From an uncultured Coriobacteriaceae bacterium (GTDB lineage Bacteria; Actinomycetota; Coriobacteriia; Coriobacteriales; Atopobiaceae), in the NCBI GenBank assembly GCA_902793465.1, contig CADBDT010000001.1, forward strand, positions 62,001 to 126,000: DNA of 64,000 bases. Direction: 5' to 3'. The notes beneath the pieces are model-generated. The model saw nothing but the letters and a program-made list of their open reading frames with translations, had not been told where the DNA came from and made no database searches. Positions 25,888-35,061 of the stretch are shown here, piece by piece (position 1 is the stretch's first letter; every line of letters starts with the position of its first letter). The position numbers and the translations under genes were made by a program.

Positions 25888-26547
25888 CTATATGCGGTTG
25901 TGCCTCAAATACGTTGCCGAAACGGGGAACGAGAAGTAAGTGTCGGGATAGGGCTCGTCCTTTAGCGTAAAGTGCCACCACTCGTTCTCGTAGGGCACAA
26001 AGCCGTTGCGCTCCATTACCCTTCGCAGCACCATGCGATTGCCGTATTGCTCGTCCGTTACTTCGCGACAGGTGGGATGCGATAGCTCGCCAAAGAAATC
26101 GAAGGGGCTGCCCATGTCCACCTCTTTGCCGGTTTGCATGTCAAGCAGCGTGAGGTCTATGGTGCTGCCGCGGCTATGGCTGGAATCTTTGGCAATGTAT
26201 CCCTTCGAAATCGTTTCTTCCTTGCTGATCTCGGGATAGAAGTAGGGCTTCATGCGAATATCGGTGTCCTCCAGCGCCCAGAAAACAAACTGTTTAACCG
26301 CCGTCGTGGGGCGATAGGCGTCGAACACCTTGAGCCTATAGCCCATTACGTTGAGCTCGTTGCTCGCACTCTTGAGCGCCCGCGCTGCCTCGGCGGTAAT
26401 AATCGCGCATGGCTCCTCGTAGCCGTCGATGCGCTCGCCCACAAAGTTGTACGTGGAATAGTAGCGAATCTCTTGGATTATCTGCGGAACGAAGTCGGAA
26501 AGAAGTACGAAACCGGAGGGGTCCTTTGTGTAGTCTCTTGCACACAT
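25888..26547 (-). CDS. VanX-like D-Ala-D-Ala dipeptidase (M15D)
   Basis: Zinc dipeptidase of 219 residues. It has the substrate-binding Arg in DAYRP (R79), the zinc site SSHSRGSTIDLTL (H124, D131) and the catalytic EWWH (E189, H192). Length is close to VanX (about 200). No VanA/VanH or VanRS genes are nearby, so a role in peptidoglycan recycling or dipeptide use is more likely than glycopeptide resistance. No signal peptide, hence cytoplasmic. AGAAAGG precedes the ATG. Confidence 0.9.
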   Translation of the reverse strand: MCARDYTKDPSGFVLLSDFVPQIIQEIRYYSTYNFVGERIDGYEEPCAIITAEAARALKSASNELNVMGYRLKVFDAYRPTTAVKQFVFWALEDTDIRMKPYFYPEISKEETISKGYIAKDSSHSRGSTIDLTLLDMQTGKEVDMGSPFDFFGELSHPTCREVTDEQYGNRMVLRRVMERNGFVPYENEWWHFTLKDEPYPDTYFSFPVSATYLRHNRI

Positions 26548-26684
26548 GCTGGCACCTTTCTGTAGGCTAACGAATACATAATACTACAGGCCAGAAGCTG
26601 CGGAGAATAGCGCGTGCATCCAGTAGGCAAGACGAATCGGCTGGTGGAGTTGCAGGCGGGGGTTATCCAAAAAACGGGGTACAC

Positions 26685-26752
26685 GCTGGGGAGTATCCAT
26701 GTGCGCACCCCACGCTACGGTTTTTCGCGAATACTCCCCACCTACTCGCACA
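26685..26752. repeat. Inverted repeat upstream of the D1 array
   Basis: CTGGGGAGTATCC and its complement enclose a 40-base loop. The sequence just left (GGTTATCCAAAAAACGGG, near 26664) recurs with one change near 33925. Confidence 0.5.
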
Positions 26753-26861
26753 CAGCCGACCTACATGCCATTGGCAACCGTGGTTATCGATATTGCAATC
26801 TGCCACCAGGGCTGTTCTATTTTAGACGCCTAGTGTACAGATTGAGACTTGCACGTTTTTG

Positions 26862-27147
26862 CGTATGGTCGGGCACGACGCTACGCAGCTGCGTGCATCT
26901 GGGCGGCCGCAGGCGGCGGAAACGCACGCCATTGCGTGTAGTCGGCGGCCACTACGCGCATGGACGTGCGTTTGGAGTCGTCCGTGCCACCGAAATGTCG
27001 TTCGCTGCGTGCAGTCGGCGGCTACTATACGCAGCCGCGTGCAGCAGGGTGACCGAGCGTGCCCGAAACGCACGCCATTGCGTATAGTCGGCAACCACTA
27101 CGCGCATCCGTGTGCATCTGGGAGGCCGCGGACGGCAGAAACACTCG
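26862..27147. repeat. Family D alternating-inverted array D1
   Basis: Short hairpin units of the form CACGCAnnnCGTGCnTTT alternate with their complements, separated by variable 10-20 base spacers. Fills the gap between vanX and ecfT; no gene seen. Confidence 0.85.
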
Positions 27148-27213
27148 CCGTTCCCAAAACGCGCCTTCCAAACAACCTGCCCAGTGTGCATGGGCGAGCG
27201 CTCTTGTCTGCGG

Positions 27214-28008
27214 CTACCCGAGCGCCAAAAGCAGTGCGATGTATGCCGCAACGCACGCAAACGCCACCCAGTCGCTCCAGCGCATGCGCAGCGGATGCCA
27301 ATGGCTGCGGCTCTGCGAGCCCACGTAGCAGCGTGCGTCGAGCGCGCGGGAGAGGTCCTCGGCATGGTGTAGCGAGCTGGCAAGAAGCGCCACCACTACG
27401 GGCACCAAGGCGCGGACCCTCTTTATGGGGGACCCTTCGCCCAGCCCGCCGCCGCGCGCAGTCTGCGCATCGCTTACAGCGCGTGCCTCGTCTGCCAGCG
27501 TGGGCACGAACCTAAGCATGAGCGAAAAGACCATTGCGAGCTCGTGTCCGGGAAGCCCTATGTGCGAAAGCGGGGCAAGCAGCGCGTCAAACGCGTCGGT
27601 GAGTCGCGAGGGCGTGGTGGTAAGCAGGATCAATAGCCCGGCCAGTACGCCAACCAGCAAACGCAGGCTGTACAAAAACGCCGCGCGCACGCCGTCGGTG
27701 GTAATCACTATGGCCCACCACTCCCAAAGCACCTCGCCGGTCCGTACCGTAAACAGGTTAAAGAGGCCCAGAAGCAGGAGGACAAACGCCACGGGACGCA
27801 CGGCGCCAATTACGCTGCGCGCGGGAATGTGCGCCACCACCACCAGGCCGAGCGAGAAGGCCAGGCCAAGCGCAAGCTGCCAGGGCGTGTGGATAAAGAA
27901 CACGGTAACCATTATGGCCAGCGCGCCCAGGATCTTTACGCGCGGGTCCATCCGATGGATGGGGGAGTCGGCCGCATAGTATTGTCCCAGCGTAATGCGA
28001 AGCGCCAT
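27214..28008 (-). CDS. ecfT: ECF transporter transmembrane component
   Basis: A 264-residue membrane coupling subunit (CbiQ/EcfT family) with hydrophobic helices at about 28-110 and 240-264. Near the C-terminus are the two coupling motifs (DAQTARGGG and ALDARCYVG) that contact the ATPases; the second has Cys in place of the usual Gly. A GGAGGAGG site precedes the ATG at 28008, and the ecfA stop lies 1 base upstream. Confidence 0.92.
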   Translation of the reverse strand: MALRITLGQYYAADSPIHRMDPRVKILGALAIMVTVFFIHTPWQLALGLAFSLGLVVVAHIPARSVIGAVRPVAFVLLLLGLFNLFTVRTGEVLWEWWAIVITTDGVRAAFLYSLRLLVGVLAGLLILLTTTPSRLTDAFDALLAPLSHIGLPGHELAMVFSLMLRFVPTLADEARAVSDAQTARGGGLGEGSPIKRVRALVPVVVALLASSLHHAEDLSRALDARCYVGSQSRSHWHPLRMRWSDWVAFACVAAYIALLLALG

Positions 28009-28009
28009 G

Positions 28010-29785
28010 CTACCTCCTCCTTCCGGCGTCGTCCACAACAACCAGCCTGCTGGCTGCGTCTTCTGGCGCAGTAAGGGCTTCCACAAGTGCGCTCATGGTA
28101 AGGGGAGACCCCAGTGGCGGAAGGCCTGCGTCCTCCAGGCGGTTGGCAAAGGCCAGAGAGGCGGGCAGGCCAAGTCCGGCCTGCGCAAGCGTGCGAGCCG
28201 TCTGCCTGCAAAAGACCGCGCTGGGAGCGCCCTCCATAAGGTTGCGTGCCTGGTCGAGCACCACCACCCAGTCTGCCCGCGCGGCGTCTTCCATGTTGTG
28301 GGTTACCTGCACAATGGTAACGCCTCGTTCGCGTATGCTTTCCAGAATGTGGCGCAGCTCGCGTCGTCCGCGCGGGTCCAGCCCCGCCGTGGGCTCGTCC
28401 AAAATAAGCAGGCTGGGTTCCATGGCAAGAATGCCGGCAATGGCGCACAGGCGTTGTCGTCCGCCAGAGAGCTCGAAGGGCGATGCGTCCTCCAAGCCCG
28501 CGAGTCCCACCAGCTCGAGCGCGTGCGTGCATCGGCGCTGTACTTCGTCGTGGCTAAGCCCCAGGTTCTTGGGGCCAAAGGCCACGTCGCTAAGGACCGT
28601 TTCGGCAAAGAGCTGCCGCTCGGGATGCTGCATTACGTAGCCAATGGTTCCCTGCAGGCGGCGACGGTCGCGCTTGCGCCGCGTGTTCGTACCATTTACC
28701 ACCACGCTTCCGGAGTCGGGTTCCTCCAGCGCGCACAGTAGGCGCAGCAAAGTGGACTTTCCGGAGCCGGTCTGTCCAACGATGGCAACCGAGGAGCCCT
28801 TGTCTACAGCGAGCGACACCTCGTCCAGCGCATGCCGGCTTTGGTCGTAGGAATAGGAAACGCCGATTGCCTCGAGCACATGCTCTGCAGATGGCGTGGC
28901 AAGGCCTCGCTCCTGCGTGCGGCCGCCGCGTACGGGACCACCTCGCGCGATCCTTTGCAGCAGCTCGTCCTCGTCGCAGGTCCAGGGCAGGCCGAGCTTG
29001 CGAGAAAGACGTGCGGCAAAGGGCTCTTCCAGGCCAAGCGACCTTATCTGCTGGGTGTGAGAGAACACCTCCACGGGGGTGCCCTCCAGCGCTATGCGGC
29101 CCTGCTCCAAAACGATTACGCGGTCTGCCTGCAGTGCCTCTTCCATAAAGTGGGTAATGTGCACGATGGTTATGCCGTCGTCGTGCAGGCGACCCATAAC
29201 GCGCATTATGGCGGAGCGGCCACGCACGTCCAAAAGGGACCCCGGCTCGTCGAACACGATGAGCTGCGGCTCCATGGCAAGCGCGCCCGCAATGGCTACG
29301 CGCTGTTTTTGTCCGCCACTAAGCCGCGTGGGATCGGCCTTTGCGTAGTCGGTCATCGCTACCCGGCGCAGCTCGCGCTCCACGCGAACGCCTATTTGGC
29401 GCGAAGGAACGCCCAGGTTCTCGGGCCCAAACGCAACGTCTTCCTCCACCACGGTGGTAACAATCTGGTCGTCCGGGTTTTGGAACACCAACCCCAGATT
29501 GCGACGCGCGCGCCCGTAGGCATCGTAGTCCACGGGCGCTGGCCGCGTGGCGTCAAACACGTGCTCGCCCGCAAGAAACACCTGCCCCTCGTCGGGAGCC
29601 AAAAGCCCGCATACCACGGACGCGAGCGTAGACTTGCCCGACCCGTTTGCGCCCAGCACGCACACGTGCTCGCCGGGACGTATGCTAAGCGAGACGTCGA
29701 CCAAGGCTTGGTTCCCGCTGTCGTAGCTTAGCGTAACGTGCGAGAGCGACGCGACGGGCTTGTTGCTGTTTGCGGGGCTGGTCAT
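28010..29785 (-). CDS. ecfA: Fused ECF transporter ATPases (EcfA1-EcfA2)
   Basis: A 591-residue protein with two ABC ATPase domains. The first (about 10-250) has GANGSGKST, LSGGQKQRVAIAG and IVFDEP. The second (about 305-570) has GQTGSGKST, LSGGRQRLCAIAG and LILDEPTAGLD. Both look catalytically complete, with a slightly altered second signature (GGRQR). Lies between ecfS and ecfT, giving a complete ECF importer. The tandem ATPase fusion is known in ECF systems. Confidence 0.93.
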   Translation of the reverse strand: MTSPANSNKPVASLSHVTLSYDSGNQALVDVSLSIRPGEHVCVLGANGSGKSTLASVVCGLLAPDEGQVFLAGEHVFDATRPAPVDYDAYGRARRNLGLVFQNPDDQIVTTVVEEDVAFGPENLGVPSRQIGVRVERELRRVAMTDYAKADPTRLSGGQKQRVAIAGALAMEPQLIVFDEPGSLLDVRGRSAIMRVMGRLHDDGITIVHITHFMEEALQADRVIVLEQGRIALEGTPVEVFSHTQQIRSLGLEEPFAARLSRKLGLPWTCDEDELLQRIARGGPVRGGRTQERGLATPSAEHVLEAIGVSYSYDQSRHALDEVSLAVDKGSSVAIVGQTGSGKSTLLRLLCALEEPDSGSVVVNGTNTRRKRDRRRLQGTIGYVMQHPERQLFAETVLSDVAFGPKNLGLSHDEVQRRCTHALELVGLAGLEDASPFELSGGRQRLCAIAGILAMEPSLLILDEPTAGLDPRGRRELRHILESIRERGVTIVQVTHNMEDAARADWVVVLDQARNLMEGAPSAVFCRQTARTLAQAGLGLPASLAFANRLEDAGLPPLGSPLTMSALVEALTAPEDAASRLVVVDDAGRRR

Positions 29786-29800
29786 GGGCGAGCCTTTTGC

Positions 29801-30388
29801 CTAGTTGCCAAGAGCCTTGGTTATGGGCTTGTACACGAGTGCGGTAACTATGCAGTTTATTGCAATCTTTATTACGTTGAAGGGGAGAAGGGCAGGCACG
29901 ATCATGTTTGCCACGTCCTCTACGGTAGATCCCAGGAATATGGGCGTTACCACCAGGTTTGCCAGAATGCAGCATGCCAGGCACACAACGGCGCCCACGC
30001 CAAGGCCAATGAGGGCCCCCTTAAACGTGGTGTTCTTCCTGTATATGAGGGAGGCGGGAAGCACGAGGCTCAGCGTGGCGATAATGGCCATTATCATGCC
30101 GTAGATTCCGCTGGATGTTGCAATGTGGGGCAGGTACGACACGGTGCTTACGACCGCTCCCGTGCCGGGGCCAAACGCAAAGCCGGCTATGAGGGCCACG
30201 ATGGCGGACGGGTCGTACTTTAAAAAGGGCACGCCTGGGAGTATGGGGAACTCGAGGAACAGCGTGCTTATTGCGGCGACCGCGCAGAACAGTGCGGTTA
30301 TCGCGATGCGCTTGGTGCTCCAGCCCGTGCCCTGCGCGGTGGTGGAGTGGTTGTCGTGACGAGATGTAGAGCTGGTTTTGGTGGCCAT
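29801..30388 (-). CDS. ribU: Riboflavin-specific ECF substrate-binding membrane protein
   Basis: A 195-residue integral membrane S-component with about six hydrophobic segments, after a polar N-terminal tail. It has the RibU-like FPILPGVPFLKYDPSAIVALIAGFAFGP region. The FMN riboswitch directly upstream makes riboflavin the substrate with good confidence. GGAGG 8 bases before the ATG lies directly against the riboswitch 3' end, so translation can be switched by ligand. Confidence 0.93.
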   Translation of the reverse strand: MATKTSSTSRHDNHSTTAQGTGWSTKRIAITALFCAVAAISTLFLEFPILPGVPFLKYDPSAIVALIAGFAFGPGTGAVVSTVSYLPHIATSSGIYGMIMAIIATLSLVLPASLIYRKNTTFKGALIGLGVGAVVCLACCILANLVVTPIFLGSTVEDVANMIVPALLPFNVIKIAINCIVTALVYKPITKALGN

Positions 30389-30399
30389 TGTGGCGCCTC

Positions 30400-30532
30400 C
30401 GTTTCTTCCATCCGGACTGTAACCGTTGGCTCTGGAATCGCACCAGATCAGCCGCCCTTATGTGCGGCACGCGGGCTTGGGAATGCTGTGCACCCTTACC
30501 GCCAGTGGGGAATTTCACCCCGCCCCGAAACT
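30400..30532 (-). promoter_or_regulatory. FMN riboswitch (RFN element)
   Basis: The minus strand matches the RFN consensus throughout: GGGGCGGGGTGAAATTCCCC, TGGCGGTAA, AGCCCGCG, GATCTGGTGCGATTCC, AGAGCC, ACGGTTACAGTCCGGATG and GAAGAAA. The ribU Shine-Dalgarno follows at once, implying translational control. FMN binding would shut off riboflavin import. Confidence 0.96.
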
Positions 30533-30597
30533 GTTTGCAGAAGCATAGCACAACAGCAATGGTGCGGGCTGCAGATAAGACAGGCCATTTGGGGCGG

Positions 30598-30772
30598 GGT
30601 GCACAAGGGGGATGCTCCCCACGCCATGCAGTTTAGCCGGGGGAGTGGAACTGAGGGGATGCCCCCTACAGTTCCCTGCGTGCCCGTTGCAGCTACGAGC
30701 ACTGCGGAACTGTAGGGGGCATCCCCTCAGTTCCAATAGCATAGTGGCGGTGGGATGCTCCCTTTGCGCACC
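30598..30772. repeat. Nested palindromic element upstream of ribU
   Basis: An inner perfect stem (GGAACTGAGGGGATGCCCCC.. and complement, 29-base arms) lies within an outer arm pair (GGTGCACAAGGGGGATGCTC and near-complement). Located just 5' of the riboswitch on the transcribed side. Confidence 0.85.
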
Positions 30773-30777
30773 TTGCT

Positions 30778-31243
30778 TATCGACTATACGCAGCGAACGA
30801 CGTTTCGGGGGCGCGGCGGAGTCCAAATGCACGTGGGTGCGCGGTATGGCGGTCGACCATACGCAAATACGTGCGTTTCCGCCGGCTTTGGCCGCCCAGA
30901 TGCACGCAGTTGCGGGCAGTGCGGGCAGACTACACGCAACGGCGTGCGTTTCCGCCGGCTTTGGCCGCCCAGATGCACGCAGTTGCGGGCAGTGCGGGCA
31001 GACTACACGCAACGGCGTGCATTTCGCTCGCGGACGGCCACCCAGATGCACGCGGTTGCGTAGCGTCGTGCCCGACTACACGCAGCCGCGTGCGTTTCGG
31101 CAGTATCTGGCCACCCAGATGCACGTCTCTGCGTGGTGTCGCTGGCCACTACACGCAGCCGCATGCATTTCGCTTGCGGACGGCTACCCAAATGCACGCG
31201 ATTGCGGGTAGTGCTCCCTGGCTACACGCAGCCGCGTGCTTTT
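30778..31243. repeat. Family D array D2, with an identical 73-bp tandem pair
   Basis: About six units. Units 30871-30943 and 30944-31016 are identical in all 73 bases, showing recent tandem expansion. No gene in 30389-31265. Confidence 0.9.
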
Positions 31244-31265
31244 CATGTTTCACACGTAGCGCATC

Positions 31266-32186
31266 CTACCCGCGCTCCTGCGTCCGAGCCTGAAGCGCAA
31301 CGAGGACGATGGTGGCCACCATAAGCGCCAAGCCAGCCCAGTCCGCCCAGCTAAAAACCGTGCCAAGCCACAGCGCTCCAATAACCGTGGCGCTCACCGG
31401 CTCGGCGGCCCCAAGCATGTTGCCAGCAACGGGACCCACGATGGATATGCCGTGCAGGAACAGGCCATATGCGGCACAGGTTCCCACCAGCACCGCCACA
31501 ACAAGCACCACGACGCCCGTCGGCCCCACCTCGGGCAACCCGCCCGCAAGACTGCCGGAAGCGGTGCAGCAAACGAGGCCCGTAATGCCTCCCACGAGCA
31601 TGCCCAGCCCGGTTGTGGCCAGCGATCCCCACCGCTCGAAAAGGGGCCGGGGATACATGGTGTAAAACGTTGCCGCCGCTGCGGTCGCAAGGCCAAACAG
31701 CAGTCCGGGAAGTGGCATCTTGAGCTCGGAGGGGTCGCCGTGGGTGGCAATCAAAAACGTGGCGGCCACGGCGCATGCGAGCGCGGCCACCTCCTTGCCC
31801 CGCGGCATTCGAGGCGCCAGCACGCAGGTGACGCCAAGCGCCATTACTATGTTGAGGCTCTGCAGCACGGTTGCCGTGCCGGCGTTGGTGTACGAGATTG
31901 TGGTGGCATAGAGTGACGAGTTAAGAAACAGCCCGCACGAGCCAAACACCAGCAGCCGCACAACGGTGCCTTTGTCTGCAAGCATGGCGCAAAGCGTGTC
32001 CTTGTGCCGCAAAAGAATGAATGCAAGAAACACGAGTCCCGCGCCGAGCTGTCGGATGGTGGTAAGAAGGAGGGCATCCATGCTCGTGGAGGCAAACAGG
32101 TACTGCACGCAGGTGCCCGAAAAGCCCCATGCTACGGCGCCCAGCAACGCGGACGCGACGCCTTCTACCGTGCGGTTCCTTGGCAT
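31266..32186 (-). CDS. EamA/DMT-family metabolite exporter
   Basis: A 306-residue membrane protein with ten hydrophobic segments in two related halves (EamA domains at about 10-145 and 160-300). Motifs such as AVAWGFSGTCVQYLF, NSSLYATTISYTNAG and GAAEPVSATVIGALWLG fit the drug/metabolite transporter superfamily. The substrate cannot be told. The start lies 30 bases after aroD on the same strand, suggesting cotranscription and perhaps a shikimate or amino-acid link, which is speculative. Confidence 0.88.
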   Translation of the reverse strand: MPRNRTVEGVASALLGAVAWGFSGTCVQYLFASTSMDALLLTTIRQLGAGLVFLAFILLRHKDTLCAMLADKGTVVRLLVFGSCGLFLNSSLYATTISYTNAGTATVLQSLNIVMALGVTCVLAPRMPRGKEVAALACAVAATFLIATHGDPSELKMPLPGLLFGLATAAAATFYTMYPRPLFERWGSLATTGLGMLVGGITGLVCCTASGSLAGGLPEVGPTGVVVLVVAVLVGTCAAYGLFLHGISIVGPVAGNMLGAAEPVSATVIGALWLGTVFSWADWAGLALMVATIVLVALQARTQERG

Positions 32187-32216
32187 AGATCCTCCCTCGT
32201 AACCGTCGTCGCGTCG

Positions 32217-32996
32217 CTACGCGCTGTGGTCGTTTGCTGCAAGCACGGCATCCAGCTCGTCCAGCACGCGCGTGGCTTGCGCAAGCGAGACCTGCCCCGG
32301 CGCAGACGGCGTGCCCAGCGAGCAGAACGTTAACGCGCTGCCAACGGCCTGCCCGCACAGGCGCGAGAGCGCGCCGGCCCGCCCCATGGCAATGGTAAGG
32401 AGCACCACGTCGAGCTGCTGGCGCGCCTGCTCGGTGGCATCCATGAGTCGCAGACAATCCCGCACATCGTGAGCGAACACGGCAAGCTTGGCAACATCGG
32501 CGCCAAGGCCGGCCATCTGCTCGAGCAGTTGCGTCATCGCAGCCATAGTAGGCGTGCCTCCAAAGTCGTGGTGCGACGCCACGGCCCGCGCCCCGCAACC
32601 ATGCGCGGCCTCTACCAGCGCACGAACCACGTCCTGGCCTGCGCCCAGCTCCACGTCCACAAGGTCGATAGCCCCAGTTTCCAGCACTGCGCGGTTAAGC
32701 TTCTCGTACGCTAGCGGCTCGAGCGGAAGCTGGCCTCCTTGTTCCTTGCTGCGAAACGTAAACAGCAGCGGCGTGGCGACGAGTACCGCCGAAAGCTCGC
32801 GCGCAGCAAGTGCCATGGCCTGCGGGTCGCCTACGTTGCGTGCGAAGTCTGCGCGCCACTCCACGCAGTCGGCTCCTGCGCCAACCGCGCGCGTTGCCTG
32901 GTTAACCAGCTCGTCCGTCGTGGCGCCCATAAGCGACACCACGGTCTTCGGTCGCCCTTCTCCAATGCGAACGCCCTTTACTGCAAACGACGCCAT
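32217..32996 (-). CDS. aroD: 3-dehydroquinate dehydratase, type I
   Basis: Third step of the shikimate pathway. The 259-residue class I aldolase-like barrel keeps EWRADF, the general base in SHHDF (H143) and the Schiff-base Lys in AKLAVF (K170), the same numbering as the E. coli enzyme. Cytoplasmic. Stands apart from other aro genes and precedes the EamA exporter. Confidence 0.95.
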   Translation of the reverse strand: MASFAVKGVRIGEGRPKTVVSLMGATTDELVNQATRAVGAGADCVEWRADFARNVGDPQAMALAARELSAVLVATPLLFTFRSKEQGGQLPLEPLAYEKLNRAVLETGAIDLVDVELGAGQDVVRALVEAAHGCGARAVASHHDFGGTPTMAAMTQLLEQMAGLGADVAKLAVFAHDVRDCLRLMDATEQARQQLDVVLLTIAMGRAGALSRLCGQAVGSALTFCSLGTPSAPGQVSLAQATRVLDELDAVLAANDHSA

Positions 32997-33048
32997 GCGC
33001 CCTCCTTCCGTTGCGCGTCCATCTTACGCGATTGCACGCACGCTGCGC

Positions 33049-33816
33049 CTACAGGCGCAGGTTTTTGATTGCCAGGATCACAGCCAGGTGCAGCGGGTAG
33101 TAGGCGTAGAAGAAGTACTTGAGCCCCGCGCCTCCGCGTCCCATGTCCCCGCGCTCGCCGTTGTAGATCGCCAGCGGAATGAGCGAGAGAAGCCCCCACC
33201 ATTGGCTCTGGGTACCCGTTACCATGCCTAGTATTACAAGGCCGATGCCAAACAGGGCAACCGACGCAATATGGCCCGAGGACTGCACGTAGGGCACGCT
33301 CTTGCTGCGCTCGTCCTTGTCCAGTCCCAGCATGTATGGCAGGTATGCAAGGACGGGAAGCAGCACCCCCACGATTCCGTACTGAACACGAAGGCCGTGG
33401 CCGACGAGGTCAGGCAGCATCTGGCAGCAAAAGACGTCGAGCGCAATTGCGGCCACGGGCGCCAGTGCGCGCGGGCTTATCCAACCGCGGTCGGGGTCGT
33501 CCTGGCTCGGTTTCCACCACTGCAGGGCGTACACGGTAACAACCGAGAGCGCAAGCGTGCAAAATATGTTGAGCAGAAGATCGCCGCGGCCAATGCTTAG
33601 CACCAGCTGCGAAACCACGCCAAAGGCGCACATGTTTGCCAGGTAGCTACCCTTGTGGCGGGTGTGCATGCAGCCCTCGCACACCATAAAGGAAAACAGG
33701 GGAAAGGCCAGCCGGCCAATGTAGCGCAGGATCCACACTTGGGGGAGCAGATAGGCCCCCACGTGGTCGATGGTCATGGATACGAGCGCGAGTATCTTTA
33801 GCTGCGTGTTGTTCAT
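33049..33816 (-). CDS. TraX-family membrane protein
   Basis: A 255-residue protein with about eight transmembrane helices. It opens LKILALVSMTIDHVGAYLLP, followed by GRLAFPLFSFMVCEGCMHT, the conserved TraX start. It ends KYFFYAYYPLHLAVI, a signature shared with TraX and acyltransferase-3 proteins. TraX acetylates F-pilin in plasmids, but chromosomal homologues like this have no known substrate. Possibly an envelope acyltransferase. Confidence 0.85.
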   Translation of the reverse strand: MNNTQLKILALVSMTIDHVGAYLLPQVWILRYIGRLAFPLFSFMVCEGCMHTRHKGSYLANMCAFGVVSQLVLSIGRGDLLLNIFCTLALSVVTVYALQWWKPSQDDPDRGWISPRALAPVAAIALDVFCCQMLPDLVGHGLRVQYGIVGVLLPVLAYLPYMLGLDKDERSKSVPYVQSSGHIASVALFGIGLVILGMVTGTQSQWWGLLSLIPLAIYNGERGDMGRGGAGLKYFFYAYYPLHLAVILAIKNLRL

Positions 33817-34022
33817 GGGGCTCGATTCTGGCTTGCAGGTGGTGTTGCAGCGGGATAGCTCCAGAAGTGTAACAGAACAAAAGGGAATGCGGCCTGTGGT
33901 GGCAACGCTCGCTCAACAATACGGGCGGTTATCCGAAAAACGGGCGTGTGCTGGCGTTTTGCCGCGCTTGATTTGATAGTGTCGAAGCAAGGTTTTACAA
34001 GGCAGGAGTACAGGAGGCTACT

Positions 34023-34481
34023 ATGAGAATCGCCATGGCAAACGATCATGCGGGAACGCAGCTCAAAAACCAGATTAAGGCGTGGCTGGAGGAGCAAGGC
34101 CACGAGGTGGTTGACTTTGGAACCTACGACGAAGAGGGCTGCGACCTCTCCGACTTTATCTATCCTGCATCCAAGGCCGTTGCGACGGGCGACTGCGAGC
34201 GCGGCATTTTTGTGGACGGCGTGGGGTATGGCTCTGCCATGATTGCAAACAAGTTCCGCGGCATCTTTGCGTGCGTATGCCAGGATCCCGTGTGCGCCGA
34301 GCTCGCGCGTCAGCACAACGACGCCAACGTGCTGTGCATTGGCGGAAAGCTCATTGGCCCCGTGCTTGCCATGGCAATCGTGGAAACGTGGATGTCCACC
34401 GATGCCCTTACGGCAGAGCGCTATGCCAACCGTCGTCGCAAGGTAGCCGCGATTGACGAGGAGCGCACCGTAGCGCTGTAG
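34023..34481 (+). CDS. RpiB/LacAB-family sugar-phosphate isomerase
   Basis: A 152-residue isomerase. It begins MRIAMANDHAGTQLK (substrate-binding Asp-His) and continues DFGTYDEE, VDGVGYGSAMIANKFRGI and HNDANVLCIGGKLIG. The usual RpiB GTGIGM loop with its catalytic Cys is replaced by Asp-Gly-Val-Gly-Tyr-Gly, so it may act on a sugar phosphate other than ribose 5-phosphate. AGGAGG lies 6 bases before the ATG. Divergent from the TraX-like gene. Confidence 0.82.
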   Translation: MRIAMANDHAGTQLKNQIKAWLEEQGHEVVDFGTYDEEGCDLSDFIYPASKAVATGDCERGIFVDGVGYGSAMIANKFRGIFACVCQDPVCAELARQHNDANVLCIGGKLIGPVLAMAIVETWMSTDALTAERYANRRRKVAAIDEERTVAL

Positions 34482-34499
34482 GCGTGGTGCGGCGCGTGG

Positions 34500-34688
34500 C
34501 CGCGGTTGCGCGCCAAAAATGCACGCGGGTGCGTGGCGTTGCGGTCCTGAGCACGCAGCCACGTGCGTTTGGGTGGACGAACGTGCTGGAAACGCACGCG
34601 GGTGCGTGACGTTGCGGGTGTGTACACGCATCGACGTGCGTTTGGGGTCTCGCCCGCGCGTGAAACGCACGTAGATGCGTGTGGTCGC
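34500..34688. repeat. Family D array D3
   Basis: Two to three alternating units (CACGCA..CGTGCGTTT and complements). Directly followed by an E array, an order repeated at 56.9-57.8 kb and 59.8-60.05 kb. Confidence 0.82.
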
Positions 34689-34696
34689 CGCCGCGA

Positions 34697-34893
34697 GCGT
34701 ACACGGTAGGGACCCATCCGTCCGATAACTGCGCACGGTGGCAGGGACTGTACACGGTAGGGACCCATCCGTCCGATAACTGCGCACGGTGTCACCGTGT
34801 ACACTTCCGGGACGTAAGCCTTCCTACCGTGTACGGTAAAGGCCGAAAACCGCGCACGGTAGGGACCCATCCGTCCCATAACTGTACACGGCG
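34697..34893. repeat. Family E array E1
   Basis: Units of GTACACGGTAGGGACCCATC...GCGCACGGT in both orientations, four to five copies. Two are identical over about 45 bases (34697-34739 and 34750-34792). No gene between 34482 and 35061; the last 150 bases are the likely promoter/leader of the protease gene. Confidence 0.85.
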
Positions 34894-35061
34894 GCGGGGC
34901 CGGCGCACTCCGCCGCCGCGCCCGCAGTGCGAGCCGCGGCTCTTACAAATTTGTGACATTTTTCTGGCTGTTGGACGGGGGATTTGCAAGGTCCCCCGCC
35001 ATTATTCTCGTTGTAGTTTAACGGTCGAGGACCGTAGGACAACACAGAGAAAGGAACGGCC

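Noticed and set aside
25888-26547. Glycopeptide resistance locus because of a VanX-like enzyme
   Set aside because: No VanH, VanA/B ligase, VanY or VanRS genes are nearby; the enzyme alone fits dipeptide turnover.
30778-31243. Protein-coding repeat genes in the D and E arrays
   Set aside because: Long open frames occur on both strands in several frames because of GC-rich repeats, with no ribosome sites and no consistent frame across units of 73-78 bp.
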